64,000 nt of DNA from Pseudomonas sp. RIT-562 (GTDB taxonomy: Bacteria > Pseudomonadota > Gammaproteobacteria > Pseudomonadales > Pseudomonadaceae). The notes beneath the pieces are model-generated. The model worked only from the letters and a program-made list of their open reading frames with translations, ran no database searches and was not told the origin of the DNA. The DNA lies in assembly GCF_026241895.1 (NCBI RefSeq), contig NZ_JAPJIV010000003.1, positions 124,001 through 188,000 of the forward strand, read 5' to 3'. Positions 8,395-18,555 of the stretch are shown here, in pieces. A program made the position numbers and the translations under genes. Within the stretch, counting starts at the first letter, position 1; each line of letters begins with the position of its first letter.

Positions 8395-8424
8395 CCTGTG
8401 GGAGCAAAGCTTGCTCGCGATGGC
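8395..8424. repeat. Single REP element
   Basis: CTGTGGGAGCAAAGCTTGCTCGCGA-type unit between the convergent epimerase and SDR genes. Confidence 0.7.
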
Positions 8425-8426
8425 CG

Positions 8427-9872
<1,446 letters not shown>

Positions 9873-9904
9873 AAAAAAGCCCCGGCGATTGCTCGTCGGG
9901 GCTG
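9873..9904 (-). terminator. Terminator of the liv operon
   Basis: Read on the minus strand, AGCCCCGACGAG and a matching GGGGCT arm form a hairpin followed by TTTTTT, 20 bases after the livF stop. Confidence 0.9.
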
Positions 9905-9923
9905 TTGATATCTTGGCAGCGAA

Positions 9924-10640
9924 TCAATGTCCGCCCAGATAAGCGTTACGCACCTCCTCATTCACCAGCAACTCCTTGCCAGTGCCCGTGAGGCGTATTT
10001 CTCCGTTGACCATCACATAGGCGCGGTCGGACAGCTTCAACGCATGGTTGGCGTTCTGCTCCACCAGGAAAATGGTCATGCCGGTGCTCGCCAACTCGCG
10101 CAAGGTCGAGAAAATCTGCTTCACCACAATCGGCGCCAGCCCCAAGCTCGGCTCATCGAGCAGCAGGAGTTTTGGCCGGCTCATCAGCGCACGGGCAATG
10201 GCGAGCATCTGCTGTTCGCCACCGGACATGGTCATGGCTCGCTGGGTGCGGCGCTCCTTGAGCCGGGGAAACAGCTCGAACATGCGCTGCATGTCCTCAG
10301 TGGCGTACTTGTCACCGATCGGGATGGTACCCATCAGCAGGTTTTCCTCGACGGTCATGTCGGGGAACACTCGCCGGCCTTCCGGCGACTGCGCGATGCC
10401 GTGGGACGCAATGTAATGGGACGACTTGTGAGTGATGTCGACTCCCTGATAGATGATTTGCCCGTCAGCCGCGCGCGGCTGGCCGAAGATCGACATCAGC
10501 AGGGTCGACTTGCCAGCGCCGTTGGAACCAATGAGGCTGACGGTTTCACCTTCGTTAATGTGCAGCGAGACTTTCTTCAGGGCCTGGATCGGCCCGTAGA
10601 ACACGTCCAGCTCCTTTAATTCGAGGATCGGTTGACTCAT
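9924..10640 (-). CDS. livF: Amino-acid ABC transporter ATPase LivF
   Basis: A 238-residue ATP-binding subunit of the branched-chain amino-acid (HAAT) transporter. Walker A is GSNGAGKST (about 38-46), the signature is MSGGEQQ (about 138-144) and Walker B is LLLLDEPSLGL (about 158-168). It is the last gene of the operon, overlapping livG by four bases (ATGA). It pairs with LivG to power uptake through LivH-LivM. Confidence 0.95.
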   Translation of the reverse strand: MSQPILELKELDVFYGPIQALKKVSLHINEGETVSLIGSNGAGKSTLLMSIFGQPRAADGQIIYQGVDITHKSSHYIASHGIAQSPEGRRVFPDMTVEENLLMGTIPIGDKYATEDMQRMFELFPRLKERRTQRAMTMSGGEQQMLAIARALMSRPKLLLLDEPSLGLAPIVVKQIFSTLRELASTGMTIFLVEQNANHALKLSDRAYVMVNGEIRLTGTGKELLVNEEVRNAYLGGH

Positions 10641-11509
10641 ACCAACTCCTCTTCATCAGCGCCCAGGTAGGCCGCAATCACCTTCGGATCGTTGCGAATT
10701 GCATCCGGCCCACCTTCGGCAATGACGATGCCGTGGTCCAGCACCACAATGTGGTCGGAAATGCTCATTACCATGCCCATGTCGTGTTCGATCAGCACCA
10801 CGGTCAGATCATGCTCGTCACGCAGCAGCCGGATCATTGCGCTCAGCGCTTCGGTTTCTTGAGGGTTGAGGCCAGCGGCCGGTTCGTCGAGGCAGATGAT
10901 CTGCGGCCGCGTGCACATGGCCCGGGCGATTTCCAGACGGCGCTGCTGGCCGTAGGACAACTCGCCGGCCAGGCGGTTGGCGCAATCCACCAGATCCACG
11001 ACTTCCAGCCAGTAGAACGCATGATCCAGGGCGTCACTTTCAGCCTTGCGATAGCCCTTGGTGTTCAGGATGCCGGCCAGCATGTTGCGATTGACCCACA
11101 TGTGCTGGGCCACCAGCAGGTTTTCCAGCACCGACATTTCCTTGAACAGGCGAATGTTCTGGAATGTCCGCGCCAGCCCGGCACGGTTTACCAGGTGGGT
11201 GCCACCGAACATCTTGTAGTACATGCGACTGAGGAAAGATTTCGGCGAAACGAAATCGGTGGGTTTGAAAGACTCCCCAAGCAGCTGGATGACGTTGGTG
11301 TGCTCGCCGCGCACGTTGAGTTCGATTTTGCCGCCAGACGCCTTGTAGAAGCCGGTGAGGCAGTTGAACACCGTGGTCTTGCCCGCGCCATTGGGGCCGA
11401 TCAGGGCGAAGATCGAGTTGCGGTGCACTTTCAGGCTGACATCGCTCAACGCCTTGATGCCGCCAAAGTGCATCATCAGTTTTTCGACCGATAGGACGAC
11501 TTCGCTCAT
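10637..11509 (-). CDS. livG: Amino-acid ABC transporter ATPase LivG
   Basis: A 290-residue ATPase with Walker A GPNGAGKTT (about 38-46), signature LSYGQQRRLEIAR and Walker B IICLDEPAAGLNP. It has the LivG-type insertion between Walker A and the signature (about residues 65-100) and the C-terminal AAYLG block. It overlaps livM upstream and livF downstream by four bases each, which indicates tight translational coupling. Confidence 0.95.
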   Translation of the reverse strand: MSEVVLSVEKLMMHFGGIKALSDVSLKVHRNSIFALIGPNGAGKTTVFNCLTGFYKASGGKIELNVRGEHTNVIQLLGESFKPTDFVSPKSFLSRMYYKMFGGTHLVNRAGLARTFQNIRLFKEMSVLENLLVAQHMWVNRNMLAGILNTKGYRKAESDALDHAFYWLEVVDLVDCANRLAGELSYGQQRRLEIARAMCTRPQIICLDEPAAGLNPQETEALSAMIRLLRDEHDLTVVLIEHDMGMVMSISDHIVVLDHGIVIAEGGPDAIRNDPKVIAAYLGADEEELV

Positions 11510-12789
11510 GGCGCTACTCCTTTACGCGGGGTCACACCGGTACGGCTGATGCGAATCAGGCCGCGCGGTCGCCAGATCATCATCAACACCATCAGAATGC
11601 CGAACAGCAGCACCCGGTACTCTGCGAAACCACGCAGCAACTCCGGTGCAACCGTGAGCACGAAGGCCGCAATCACCACACCAATGGTCGAGCCCATGCC
11701 ACCCAACACCACGATGGCCAGAATCAGCGCCGATTCGAAGAAGGTGAACGAGGTCGGGTTGACGAAACCCTGGTAAGTGGCGAAGAACACCCCGGCCAGA
11801 CCTGCAGTCGACGCACCAATCGTGAAGGCCGAGAGCTTGACCAGCACGTGGTTCAGGCCCATGGAGCGACAGGCGATTTCATCTTCGCGCAAGGCTTCCC
11901 AGGCGCGGCCCACTGGCATCTTGACCAGGCGATGCTTGATGTACAGCACAGCCAGGACCACCAGGAACAACACCGCGTAGATGAAGTAGTACTTCACGTC
12001 CGGGTTATAGGCGATGCCGAAAAACTCGTGGAAAGGCACCCCGCCATCTTTAGCGCGTTTGCCGAACTCCAGCCCGAAGAACGTTGGCAGCGGTGCCGGC
12101 ATGCCGTTCGGTCCGCCGGTCAGCGACAGCCAGTTGTTGAGGACCAGCCGGATGATTTCACCGAAACCCAGGGTCACGATCGCCAGGTAGTCGCCGTGCA
12201 GGCGCAATACCGGGAAACCCAGGATGCAACCCGCCAGCCCCGCCACGATCGCCGCCAGCGGTAACACCGTCCAGAAGCCCAGGCCGAGGTATTGGTAACC
12301 GAGGGCCAGGCCGTAGGCGCCAATGGCGTAGAACGCCACGTAACCCAGGTCGAGCAAGCCGGCCAGGCCGACCACAATGTTCAATCCAAGGCCGAGCAGC
12401 ACATAGATCAGGCCGAGGATGACCACGCCCAGCAGATAGGAGTTGGAAAAGAACGGGAAGACCACGGCAATCACAATCAACAGCGGGATAATCCAGCGCA
12501 ACCGGGATTTGTAATCTGGCGGCAGCACATGCACGCCGGAGCCGGTACTTTCGAAACCCTCGAGAATCTTCAGGCCTTTCGGAGTCTGCAGGAACAGGCT
12601 CAGGGCAAATCGCCCCGCCATGACGATCGCGACGATCCATGCCACGCGAGTCGTTTCCAGGTTGAAGCCGTAGCCGTCGAGGACCACGCCGACAATCGGA
12701 CCGAACACAATCAGGGCTACTAGACCTGCAAGGATCGCGTCAACCAGGCTTCTTTTTAGATCAATGGTTTTTTTAGTGGTTGAAGACAT
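11506..12789 (-). CDS. livM: Amino-acid ABC transporter permease LivM
   Basis: A 427-residue inner-membrane permease with an extended N terminus of about 90 residues before the conserved LivM core, as in other Pseudomonas and E. coli LivM. The core includes LGLGLNIVVGLAGLLDLGYVAFYAIGAY (given in part: GLAGLLDLGYVAFYA) and the ATPase-contact loop REDEIACRSMGLN. There are roughly ten hydrophobic segments. It starts three bases after livH ends. Confidence 0.95.
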   Translation of the reverse strand: MSSTTKKTIDLKRSLVDAILAGLVALIVFGPIVGVVLDGYGFNLETTRVAWIVAIVMAGRFALSLFLQTPKGLKILEGFESTGSGVHVLPPDYKSRLRWIIPLLIVIAVVFPFFSNSYLLGVVILGLIYVLLGLGLNIVVGLAGLLDLGYVAFYAIGAYGLALGYQYLGLGFWTVLPLAAIVAGLAGCILGFPVLRLHGDYLAIVTLGFGEIIRLVLNNWLSLTGGPNGMPAPLPTFFGLEFGKRAKDGGVPFHEFFGIAYNPDVKYYFIYAVLFLVVLAVLYIKHRLVKMPVGRAWEALREDEIACRSMGLNHVLVKLSAFTIGASTAGLAGVFFATYQGFVNPTSFTFFESALILAIVVLGGMGSTIGVVIAAFVLTVAPELLRGFAEYRVLLFGILMVLMMIWRPRGLIRISRTGVTPRKGVAP

Positions 12790-12792
12790 CGC

Positions 12793-13707
12793 TTACACCT
12801 TCGACACAAGAGGACGGCCAAGCAGGCCTTGGGGCCGAAAGACCAGAACGAGAACGAGCAGCGAGAAGCTGAAGACGTCTTTGTAGTCCGAGTTGACCAG
12901 GCCCGAGAACAGCGACTCGGAGATGCCGAGAATGATCCCGCCGAGCATCGCTCCTGGAAGCGAGCCGATACCGCCGAGCACCGCTGCGGTGAACGCCTTG
13001 ATCCCGATGATGAAGCCGGCATAGAAGTCGAATGTGCCGTAGTTCATGGTGATCAGCACGCCGGCCAGGGCCGCCATGGCTGCACCGATGATGAACACGT
13101 AGGAAATCACCCGGTCGGTGTTGATCCCGAGGATTGAGGCCATCTTGCGGTCTTGCTGGGTCGCGCGGCACATGCGGCCGAGCTTGGTGTACTTGATGAT
13201 GTAGGTCAGCAGCGCCATCCCGGCAAACGCCGCGACCAGAATGAACACTTTGGTGTAGGTCAGCTGCACAAAACCGGTGCCGACCTCGACACGCCAGGCT
13301 CCGGTAAGCAGGGTTGGCACGCCCTGTTGCTTCGCGCCCTGGGCGATCTGTGCATAGTTTTGCAGGATCAGGGAGATGCCGATGGCGCTGATCAGCGGTG
13401 CCAGTCGGGTGGAGTTGCGCAGGGGTTTATAGGCGACTCGCTCGATGACCCAGCCATACACCGCCGTAACGATGATGGTGAAGATCAGTGTGCCGAGCAT
13501 CAGCAGCGGGAAGGATTCAATACCGAAGTATGCCAGCAGAGCCAGACTGATCGCCGCGAGGTAAGCGGAGATCATGTAAACCTCGCCGTGGGCGAAGTTG
13601 ATCATGCCAATGATGCCATAGACCATTGTGTAGCCGATGGCGATCAGGCCATAGACCGACCCGAGGGTCAGGCCGTTGACCAGTTGCTGCAGGAAAATAC
13701 CATCCAT
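12793..13707 (-). CDS. livH: Amino-acid ABC transporter permease LivH
   Basis: A 304-residue permease. The N-terminal LQQLVNGLTLGSVYGLIAIG and MINFAHGEVYM are hallmark LivH sequences, and the loop RATQQDRKMASILGIN contacts the ATPase. It is the first of four tightly packed genes (livHMGF). A 238-base gap with a REP pair separates it from livK, which often lets the binding-protein gene be expressed at a higher level than the permease genes. Confidence 0.95.
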   Translation of the reverse strand: MDGIFLQQLVNGLTLGSVYGLIAIGYTMVYGIIGMINFAHGEVYMISAYLAAISLALLAYFGIESFPLLMLGTLIFTIIVTAVYGWVIERVAYKPLRNSTRLAPLISAIGISLILQNYAQIAQGAKQQGVPTLLTGAWRVEVGTGFVQLTYTKVFILVAAFAGMALLTYIIKYTKLGRMCRATQQDRKMASILGINTDRVISYVFIIGAAMAALAGVLITMNYGTFDFYAGFIIGIKAFTAAVLGGIGSLPGAMLGGIILGISESLFSGLVNSDYKDVFSFSLLVLVLVFRPQGLLGRPLVSKV

Positions 13708-13820
13708 AACGCAATCTCACGCAGTGAGAACCTGCACACCAGCGGTGCGCGGCTCTTCTAAGGAAAATACAGATATACGTCGGAGCAATGTCAGTCAGGA
13801 TCAGGCTGCCACCACCGCCC

Positions 13821-13914
13821 CTGTAGGAGCTGGCTTGCCAGCGATAGCGGTATCTCAGCTAACAGTGATGTTGACTGATACACCGCCTTCGCGGGCAAGC
13901 CCGCTCCTACAGGG
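13821..13914. repeat. Inverted REP pair between livK and livH
   Basis: Arms CTGTAGGAGCTGGCTTGCCA and its near complement around 13886-13914 (GCGGGCAAGCCCGCTCCTAC) can form a long hairpin inside the operon, a possible site of transcript attenuation or stabilisation. Confidence 0.8.
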
Positions 13915-13945
13915 GAACTGTGGATTCAGCTGATCAAGTCAGCCC

Positions 13946-15079
13946 TTACTTCTGTTTTTCCAGCTGGTGGTATTTGCCATCCTTGTCCCACTGGTAAACC
14001 ACGTAGTCGGAGACTTTCAGGTCGCCCTTGCTGTCCCAGGTCTTCTCACCCATGACAGTCTTGACCGGGTTCTTCTTCAGCCACTCAGCCGCTTTTTCGC
14101 CGCTGTTGGACTTGGCGCCATTAAAAGCTGCCGCCAGGGTCTGAACCGAAGCGTAGGCGTACAGGGTGTAGCCTTCTGGCTCGGTGCCAGCCTTGCGGAA
14201 CGCATCCACGACAGCCTTGCTGTCTGGCAGCAGGCGCGGGTCAGCGCCGAAGGTCATCAGCACGCCATCAACGAATTGCGGACCGCCAGCGGTGGTTACC
14301 AGCTCGTCGGTAACGATGCCGTCGTCGGACATGAACTTGACGTCTTTCAGGCCTTGCTCACGCAGCTGACGGACCAGAGGACCGGCTTCCGGGTGCAGAC
14401 CACCGAAGTAGACGACATCGGCGCCAGCGCCACGGATTTTGGTAACGATAGTGCTGAAGTCTTTTTCGCCACGGGTCAGGCCTTCATACAGCACCGGCGT
14501 TACGCCGCGCTTGACCAGTTGCGCCTTGGTGGCATCAGCCAGGCCTTGGCCGTAGGTGTCCTTGTCGTGCAGCACGACAACCTTTTTGCCCTTGAGCACG
14601 TCGACGATGTAATCGCCAGCGACGATGCCCTGCTGGTCGTCACGCCCGCACATACGGAACATGGCGCTCAGCCCACGTTCGGTGACCTGTGGGTTGGTGG
14701 AACCTGGAGTGATTGCGATGATGCCCGCTTCGTCATAGATCTCGGAGGCCGGGATGGTCGACGAGGAGCAGAAGTGACCGACCACGCCTGCCACTTTCTG
14801 GTTGGTCAGGTCCTTGGCGACCGTCACAGCCTGTTTCGGTTCGCAGGCGTCATCGCCCTTCACCAGTACGATTTTTTCCCCGTTGACGCCGCCCGCTGCG
14901 TTGACTGCGTCGGCCGCTGCCTGCGCACCCTTCATGTACTGCTCGCCAAATGCCGCGTTGGCGCCAGTCATGGGACCTGCCACACCGATTTTCACATCAG
15001 CCTGTGCAAACGCAGAAACACCCAACGCAGCTGCCACTGCGAGGGCCAGAAAGCCTTTCTTGTAAAACGTCTGGGACAT
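13946..15079 (-). CDS. livK: Amino-acid ABC transporter binding protein LivK
   Basis: A 377-residue periplasmic binding protein. I take the ATG at 15079 (MSQTFYKKGF), preceded by GGAG, rather than the upstream in-frame start at 15124. Signal peptide about 1-26, ending FAQA-DVKIG. The mature protein has family features: GPMTGANAAFGEQ, the disulfide region GDDACEPKQA...CSSSTIPASE, and HDKDTYGQGLAD. It is clearly a BraC/LivK relative but differs enough from PAO1 BraC, as I recall it, to be a paralogue. Its substrate may be an amino acid other than Leu/Ile/Val, and the neighbouring lysine-catabolism genes make a basic amino acid worth testing. A consensus sigma54 promoter lies upstream. Confidence 0.9.
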   Translation of the reverse strand: MSQTFYKKGFLALAVAAALGVSAFAQADVKIGVAGPMTGANAAFGEQYMKGAQAAADAVNAAGGVNGEKIVLVKGDDACEPKQAVTVAKDLTNQKVAGVVGHFCSSSTIPASEIYDEAGIIAITPGSTNPQVTERGLSAMFRMCGRDDQQGIVAGDYIVDVLKGKKVVVLHDKDTYGQGLADATKAQLVKRGVTPVLYEGLTRGEKDFSTIVTKIRGAGADVVYFGGLHPEAGPLVRQLREQGLKDVKFMSDDGIVTDELVTTAGGPQFVDGVLMTFGADPRLLPDSKAVVDAFRKAGTEPEGYTLYAYASVQTLAAAFNGAKSNSGEKAAEWLKKNPVKTVMGEKTWDSKGDLKVSDYVVYQWDKDGKYHQLEKQK

Positions 15080-15135
15080 GAGGTGGTGCTCCAAGGTTTT
15101 TTTTAGTTGGCACTGCGACTTCACTGAATGCTCAG

Positions 15136-15151
15136 AGCAAGGGCCGTGCCA
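15136..15151 (-). promoter_or_regulatory. Sigma54 promoter of livK
   Basis: On the minus strand TGGCACGGCCCTTGCT matches the sigma54 consensus TGGCACGNNNNTTGCW at all fixed positions. Predicted start of transcription is about 15125, leaving a 45-base leader before the livK ATG. Confidence 0.85.
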
Positions 15152-15349
15152 TCGGTTTTTTATTCTTGAAAAAGTCGCTGAGTTATTGTTATTCCGACTG
15201 TTTTGAGCCCGTCTTCATTGGGCGTGCAACCGTCTAAACCGCCAAAGGTAAAACCACAAAATGCTGAAGGCGCAACCCGCGCGCGCCATCATTGCAACCG
15301 CGGCGCCAAACGACGTGCAACCAGCCTGTAACATCGTGCGTCACCGAAG

Positions 15350-15366
15350 TGCACACCGCTGGTGCG
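15350..15366. promoter_or_regulatory. NtrC-like enhancer site
   Basis: TGCACACCGCTGGTGCG matches the NtrC consensus TGCACCANNNTGGTGCA at 11 of 14 specified bases. It lies about 225 bases upstream of the predicted livK start of transcription, acceptable for a looping enhancer. Confidence 0.5.
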
Positions 15367-15443
15367 GGACTGCTACAACCCGCACCATTACAGGCTAGTC
15401 GCTGCTCGAAAAAGCGCCGCTTTTCAGTAACATCTTTCAACAA

Positions 15444-16727
15444 TCAAATGACGATCCGCAAGCACTGGCCTGCGTGATACAGCGAGAAACCCGCCTCATA
15501 CAGGCAGCTGCGCAACCCCACGCCGGCCAGGGGCTGCATGGGTGCGAACGGAATCGGCAGGGCTTGAGGATTTCCGTTACACAAATAGTCGGCAAAGGCT
15601 TTGCCGACCACTGTTCCCGTAGTAACGCCGCGCCCGTTGTAGCCGGTGACTGCCACTATTCCGGGCGCCGGCTCAAACAGGCGCATCAGGTGATCCGGGG
15701 TGAAGGCAATGCAGCCAGTCCAGGTGCATTCCCACTCCACCGGCTTGAGATACGGAAAATAGTGCTGCTGAACACGATCCGCCCAGGCCTTGAGAAACCA
15801 CACCGGCTTCTGATTGCCGTTGCCGAGGCTGCCGAGCAGCAGGCGCCCGTCCTTGTCGCGACGGATGCTGCTGAGCACCTGCCGGGTGTCCCAGGACCCC
15901 TGGCCACCGGGCAGGATTTGCTGCGCGGCCTCTTCAGTCAGCGGCACCGATGCCACCTGGTAGTAATAACCCGGGAAGAAATTACGTCGCAGCTCGGTCC
16001 AGTCGCCCTCGGTGTAGGCGTTGGAGGCGATGACCACTTGCTCGGCCAACACCGAACCCTGCGCAGTTTGCACCGACCACTTCTGGCCCTGACGTTCCAA
16101 TCGAGTAACCGGCGAGTGATCGAACAGCTGACCGCCCAGGTCGCTGGCCGCCTTGGCTAGGCCGCTGGTGTAGGCCATCGGATTGATTGTGCCGGCACGC
16201 CGATCCAGCAGCGCGGCGGCAATTTTCCGGGTGCCGGTGGCTTGCTCGCAGGCCTGGCCGGTCAACAACTCGACCGGCGCGCCGCGACGCTTCCATTGTT
16301 CTTCACGACTGCGCAGATCCGCTTCGCCACGGGCGTTATGCGCCATGTGCAGCGTACCTTCGCGGCGCAACTGACAGTCGATGTTGTATTTGTCGACCAG
16401 GCTGAACACCAATGACGGCGCGGCACCCAGCATGCGATTGAGCTGACTGCCAACCGCCTCGCCGAACCCGGCCTCGATCTCGTCGGGAGGAATCCACATG
16501 CCGGCGTTGACCAGGCCAACGTTACGCCCAGAACCGCCATGCCCGGCCCGATGTGCTTCGAGCACACAGACCGATTTGCCCTGTTCCAGCAAATGCACCG
16601 CCGCCGACAGGCCGGTGAAACCTGCACCTATCACGCAGACATCGGCCTTCACTTCGCCCTTGAGCGATCTATTGTCGGGCCGTTGCGGCGTCAGTTTTTC
16701 CCACAGACATTCTTCGCGTAGCGGCAT
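15444..16727 (-). CDS. amaA: FAD-dependent L-pipecolate oxidase AmaA
   Basis: A 427-residue flavin oxidoreductase of the D-amino-acid-oxidase fold. The FAD-binding motif VIGAGFTGLSAA starts at residue 32, and GHGGSGRNVGLVNAG near 62 is typical. The C-terminal TGYNGRGVTTGTVVGK is also FAD-binding. I set the start at 16727 (MPLREECLWE), where GGAG lies 7 bases upstream; the longer frame reads into a REP element. Length and adjacency to amaB match P. putida AmaA, which oxidises L-pipecolate to piperideine-6-carboxylate in D-lysine breakdown. The exact substrate is inferred from this gene pairing. Confidence 0.8.
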   Translation of the reverse strand: MPLREECLWEKLTPQRPDNRSLKGEVKADVCVIGAGFTGLSAAVHLLEQGKSVCVLEAHRAGHGGSGRNVGLVNAGMWIPPDEIEAGFGEAVGSQLNRMLGAAPSLVFSLVDKYNIDCQLRREGTLHMAHNARGEADLRSREEQWKRRGAPVELLTGQACEQATGTRKIAAALLDRRAGTINPMAYTSGLAKAASDLGGQLFDHSPVTRLERQGQKWSVQTAQGSVLAEQVVIASNAYTEGDWTELRRNFFPGYYYQVASVPLTEEAAQQILPGGQGSWDTRQVLSSIRRDKDGRLLLGSLGNGNQKPVWFLKAWADRVQQHYFPYLKPVEWECTWTGCIAFTPDHLMRLFEPAPGIVAVTGYNGRGVTTGTVVGKAFADYLCNGNPQALPIPFAPMQPLAGVGLRSCLYEAGFSLYHAGQCLRIVI

Positions 16728-16772
16728 TGCCAGACTCCAACAGAAACCTAACCAACACACATTTTCATTCCA

Positions 16773-16864
16773 CTGTAGGAGCGAGCCTGCTCGCGATAGC
16801 GTCGGCACATCCAGCAACCATGTGTCTGAAAAGGCGCTATCGCGAGCAGGCTCGCTCCTACAGG
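16773..16864. repeat. Inverted REP pair between amaB and amaA
   Basis: CTGTAGGAGCGAGCCTGCTC and its reverse complement at 16841-16863 enclose about 40 bases. It lies within the presumed amaB-amaA transcript. Confidence 0.85.
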
Positions 16865-16889
16865 AGGGAGATCACAGCAAGACCACGTA

Positions 16890-18380
16890 TTAGTCGAAGG
16901 TAATCCCCTGAGCCAACGGCAACTCCAGCGAATAGTTCACGGTATTGGTTTGGCGACGCATGTAACCGCGCCACGCATCCGAACCCGACTCGCGTCCACC
17001 ACCCGTTTCTTTCTCGCCACCAAACGCGCCACCGATTTCCGCGCCGCTCGGGCCGATGTTGACGTTGGCGATCCCACAATCGCTGCCCACAGCCGACATG
17101 AACTGCTCCGCTTCGCGCACATCAGTGGTGAAGATGCAGGACGACAGGCCTTGAGGCACTGCGTTGTTCAGGCGCAAGGCCTCATTAAAATCCTGGTAGC
17201 CGACCACGTAGAGAATCGGCGCGAAGGTTTCGCTGCACACTACATCGCTCTGCTCTGGCATCTCAACGATCGCCGGCTGCACGTAATAGGCATTCGGGTA
17301 TTGGTCTTCCAACTGGCGCTTGCCACCGAAGACCCGGCCACCCTCGCTCAAGGCTTGCTCGAGTGCGTCCTGCATGTTTTCGAAGCTGTGCTTGTCAATT
17401 AGCGGGCCGATCAGATTGCCTTCGAGCGGATTGCCGATTCGCACTTTTGAGTAAGCCGCTTTCAGGCGGGTGACGATCTCTTCTTTCACCGATTCATGGG
17501 CAATCAGGCGACGCAACGTGGTGCAACGCTGACCGGCAGTGCCGACCGCACTGAACAGGATCGCGCGCACGGCCATGTCCAGATCGGCACTCGGGCCGAG
17601 GATCATCGCGTTGTTGCCGCCCAGTTCGAGAATGCTGCGGGCAAAGCGCGCGGCGATTTTCGGCGCCACTTCACGGCCCATGCGAGTACTGCCGGTGGCG
17701 CTGACCAACGCCACACGCGGGTCATCCACCAAGGCTTCACCCGCATCGCGACCGCCAATGATCACCTGGCTCAGGTGTGGCGGAGCATCGCTGAAGTTCT
17801 TCAGCACCCGATCAAACAGCGCCTGGCAGGCCAGGGCGGTCAGCGGAGTTTTCTCCGACGGCTTCCAGATCACCGGGTTCCCGCACACCAGCGCCAGGGT
17901 GGTGTTCCAGGCCCAGACGGCAACCGGGAAGTTGAAGGCGCTGATCACCCCGACCACGCCCAGCGGATGCCAGGTTTCACGCATGTGGTGGCCTGGGCGC
18001 TCGGAAGCAATGGTCAGGCCATACAGCTGGCGGGACAAACCGACAGCGAAGTCGCAGATATCGATCATTTCCTGAACTTCACCCAGGCCTTCCTGAGTGA
18101 TCTTGCCAGCTTCCCACGAGACGAGCTCGCCGAGATCGGCCTTGTATTCGCGAAGGATATCGCCCAGTTGGCGCACCAGCTCGCCACGACGTGGCGCCGG
18201 AACCTTGCGCCACAACTCGAAAGCATGATCTGCACGACTGATGTGCTGCTCGACTTCAGCAGCGCCTTCCCAGTTCACGGCAGCGATCTGGCTGCCATCG
18301 ATCGGTGAATGCACCGGCACTTTGCCGTTCTGGTACAGGGCCGGGTTTACACCAAGACGATCAAGCAATGCGGCAACCAT
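16890..18380 (-). CDS. amaB: Piperideine-6-carboxylate dehydrogenase AmaB
   Basis: A 496-residue aldehyde dehydrogenase. Catalytic Cys286 lies in GTAGQRCTTLRR and general base Glu252 in LELGGNN. SAFNFPVAVWAWN (148-160) and KPSEKTPLTA line the NAD site. The sequence is very close to what I recall of P. putida AmaB, which oxidises delta1-piperideine-6-carboxylate (alpha-aminoadipate semialdehyde) to 2-aminoadipate. The ALDH7 subgroup is supported by the C-terminal GEKETGGGRESGSDAWR. It is transcribed with amaA and divergently from a LysR gene. Confidence 0.9.
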   Translation of the reverse strand: MVAALLDRLGVNPALYQNGKVPVHSPIDGSQIAAVNWEGAAEVEQHISRADHAFELWRKVPAPRRGELVRQLGDILREYKADLGELVSWEAGKITQEGLGEVQEMIDICDFAVGLSRQLYGLTIASERPGHHMRETWHPLGVVGVISAFNFPVAVWAWNTTLALVCGNPVIWKPSEKTPLTALACQALFDRVLKNFSDAPPHLSQVIIGGRDAGEALVDDPRVALVSATGSTRMGREVAPKIAARFARSILELGGNNAMILGPSADLDMAVRAILFSAVGTAGQRCTTLRRLIAHESVKEEIVTRLKAAYSKVRIGNPLEGNLIGPLIDKHSFENMQDALEQALSEGGRVFGGKRQLEDQYPNAYYVQPAIVEMPEQSDVVCSETFAPILYVVGYQDFNEALRLNNAVPQGLSSCIFTTDVREAEQFMSAVGSDCGIANVNIGPSGAEIGGAFGGEKETGGGRESGSDAWRGYMRRQTNTVNYSLELPLAQGITFD

Positions 18381-18555
18381 GGGTCACTCCTCAAGCAAAA
18401 GACAGAACGTGTGCAGCCGGAGAATCACGGCTGATCAGACCTGTAGTTTTAGCTTTCCGGAGGTTACTCAACAAACGACCTTTAAGAGAGATATCATTCC
18501 GTTTATTCATGCTGTGCATTGCTGGCAATAAAGAGACAAGAAGAAAGGATCGCCC

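Larger units (their letters stand above)
15080..15443. other. Regulatory gap upstream of livK
   Basis: 364 bases with no gene. It holds a sigma54 promoter for livK (15136-15151), an NtrC-like site (15350-15366) and further GCACC/GGTGC elements around 15366-15390. Confidence 0.7.

Noticed and set aside
16728..16817. N-terminal extension of amaA from a TTG at 16817
   Set aside because: The added residues are translated REP sequence; a good ribosome site precedes 16727.
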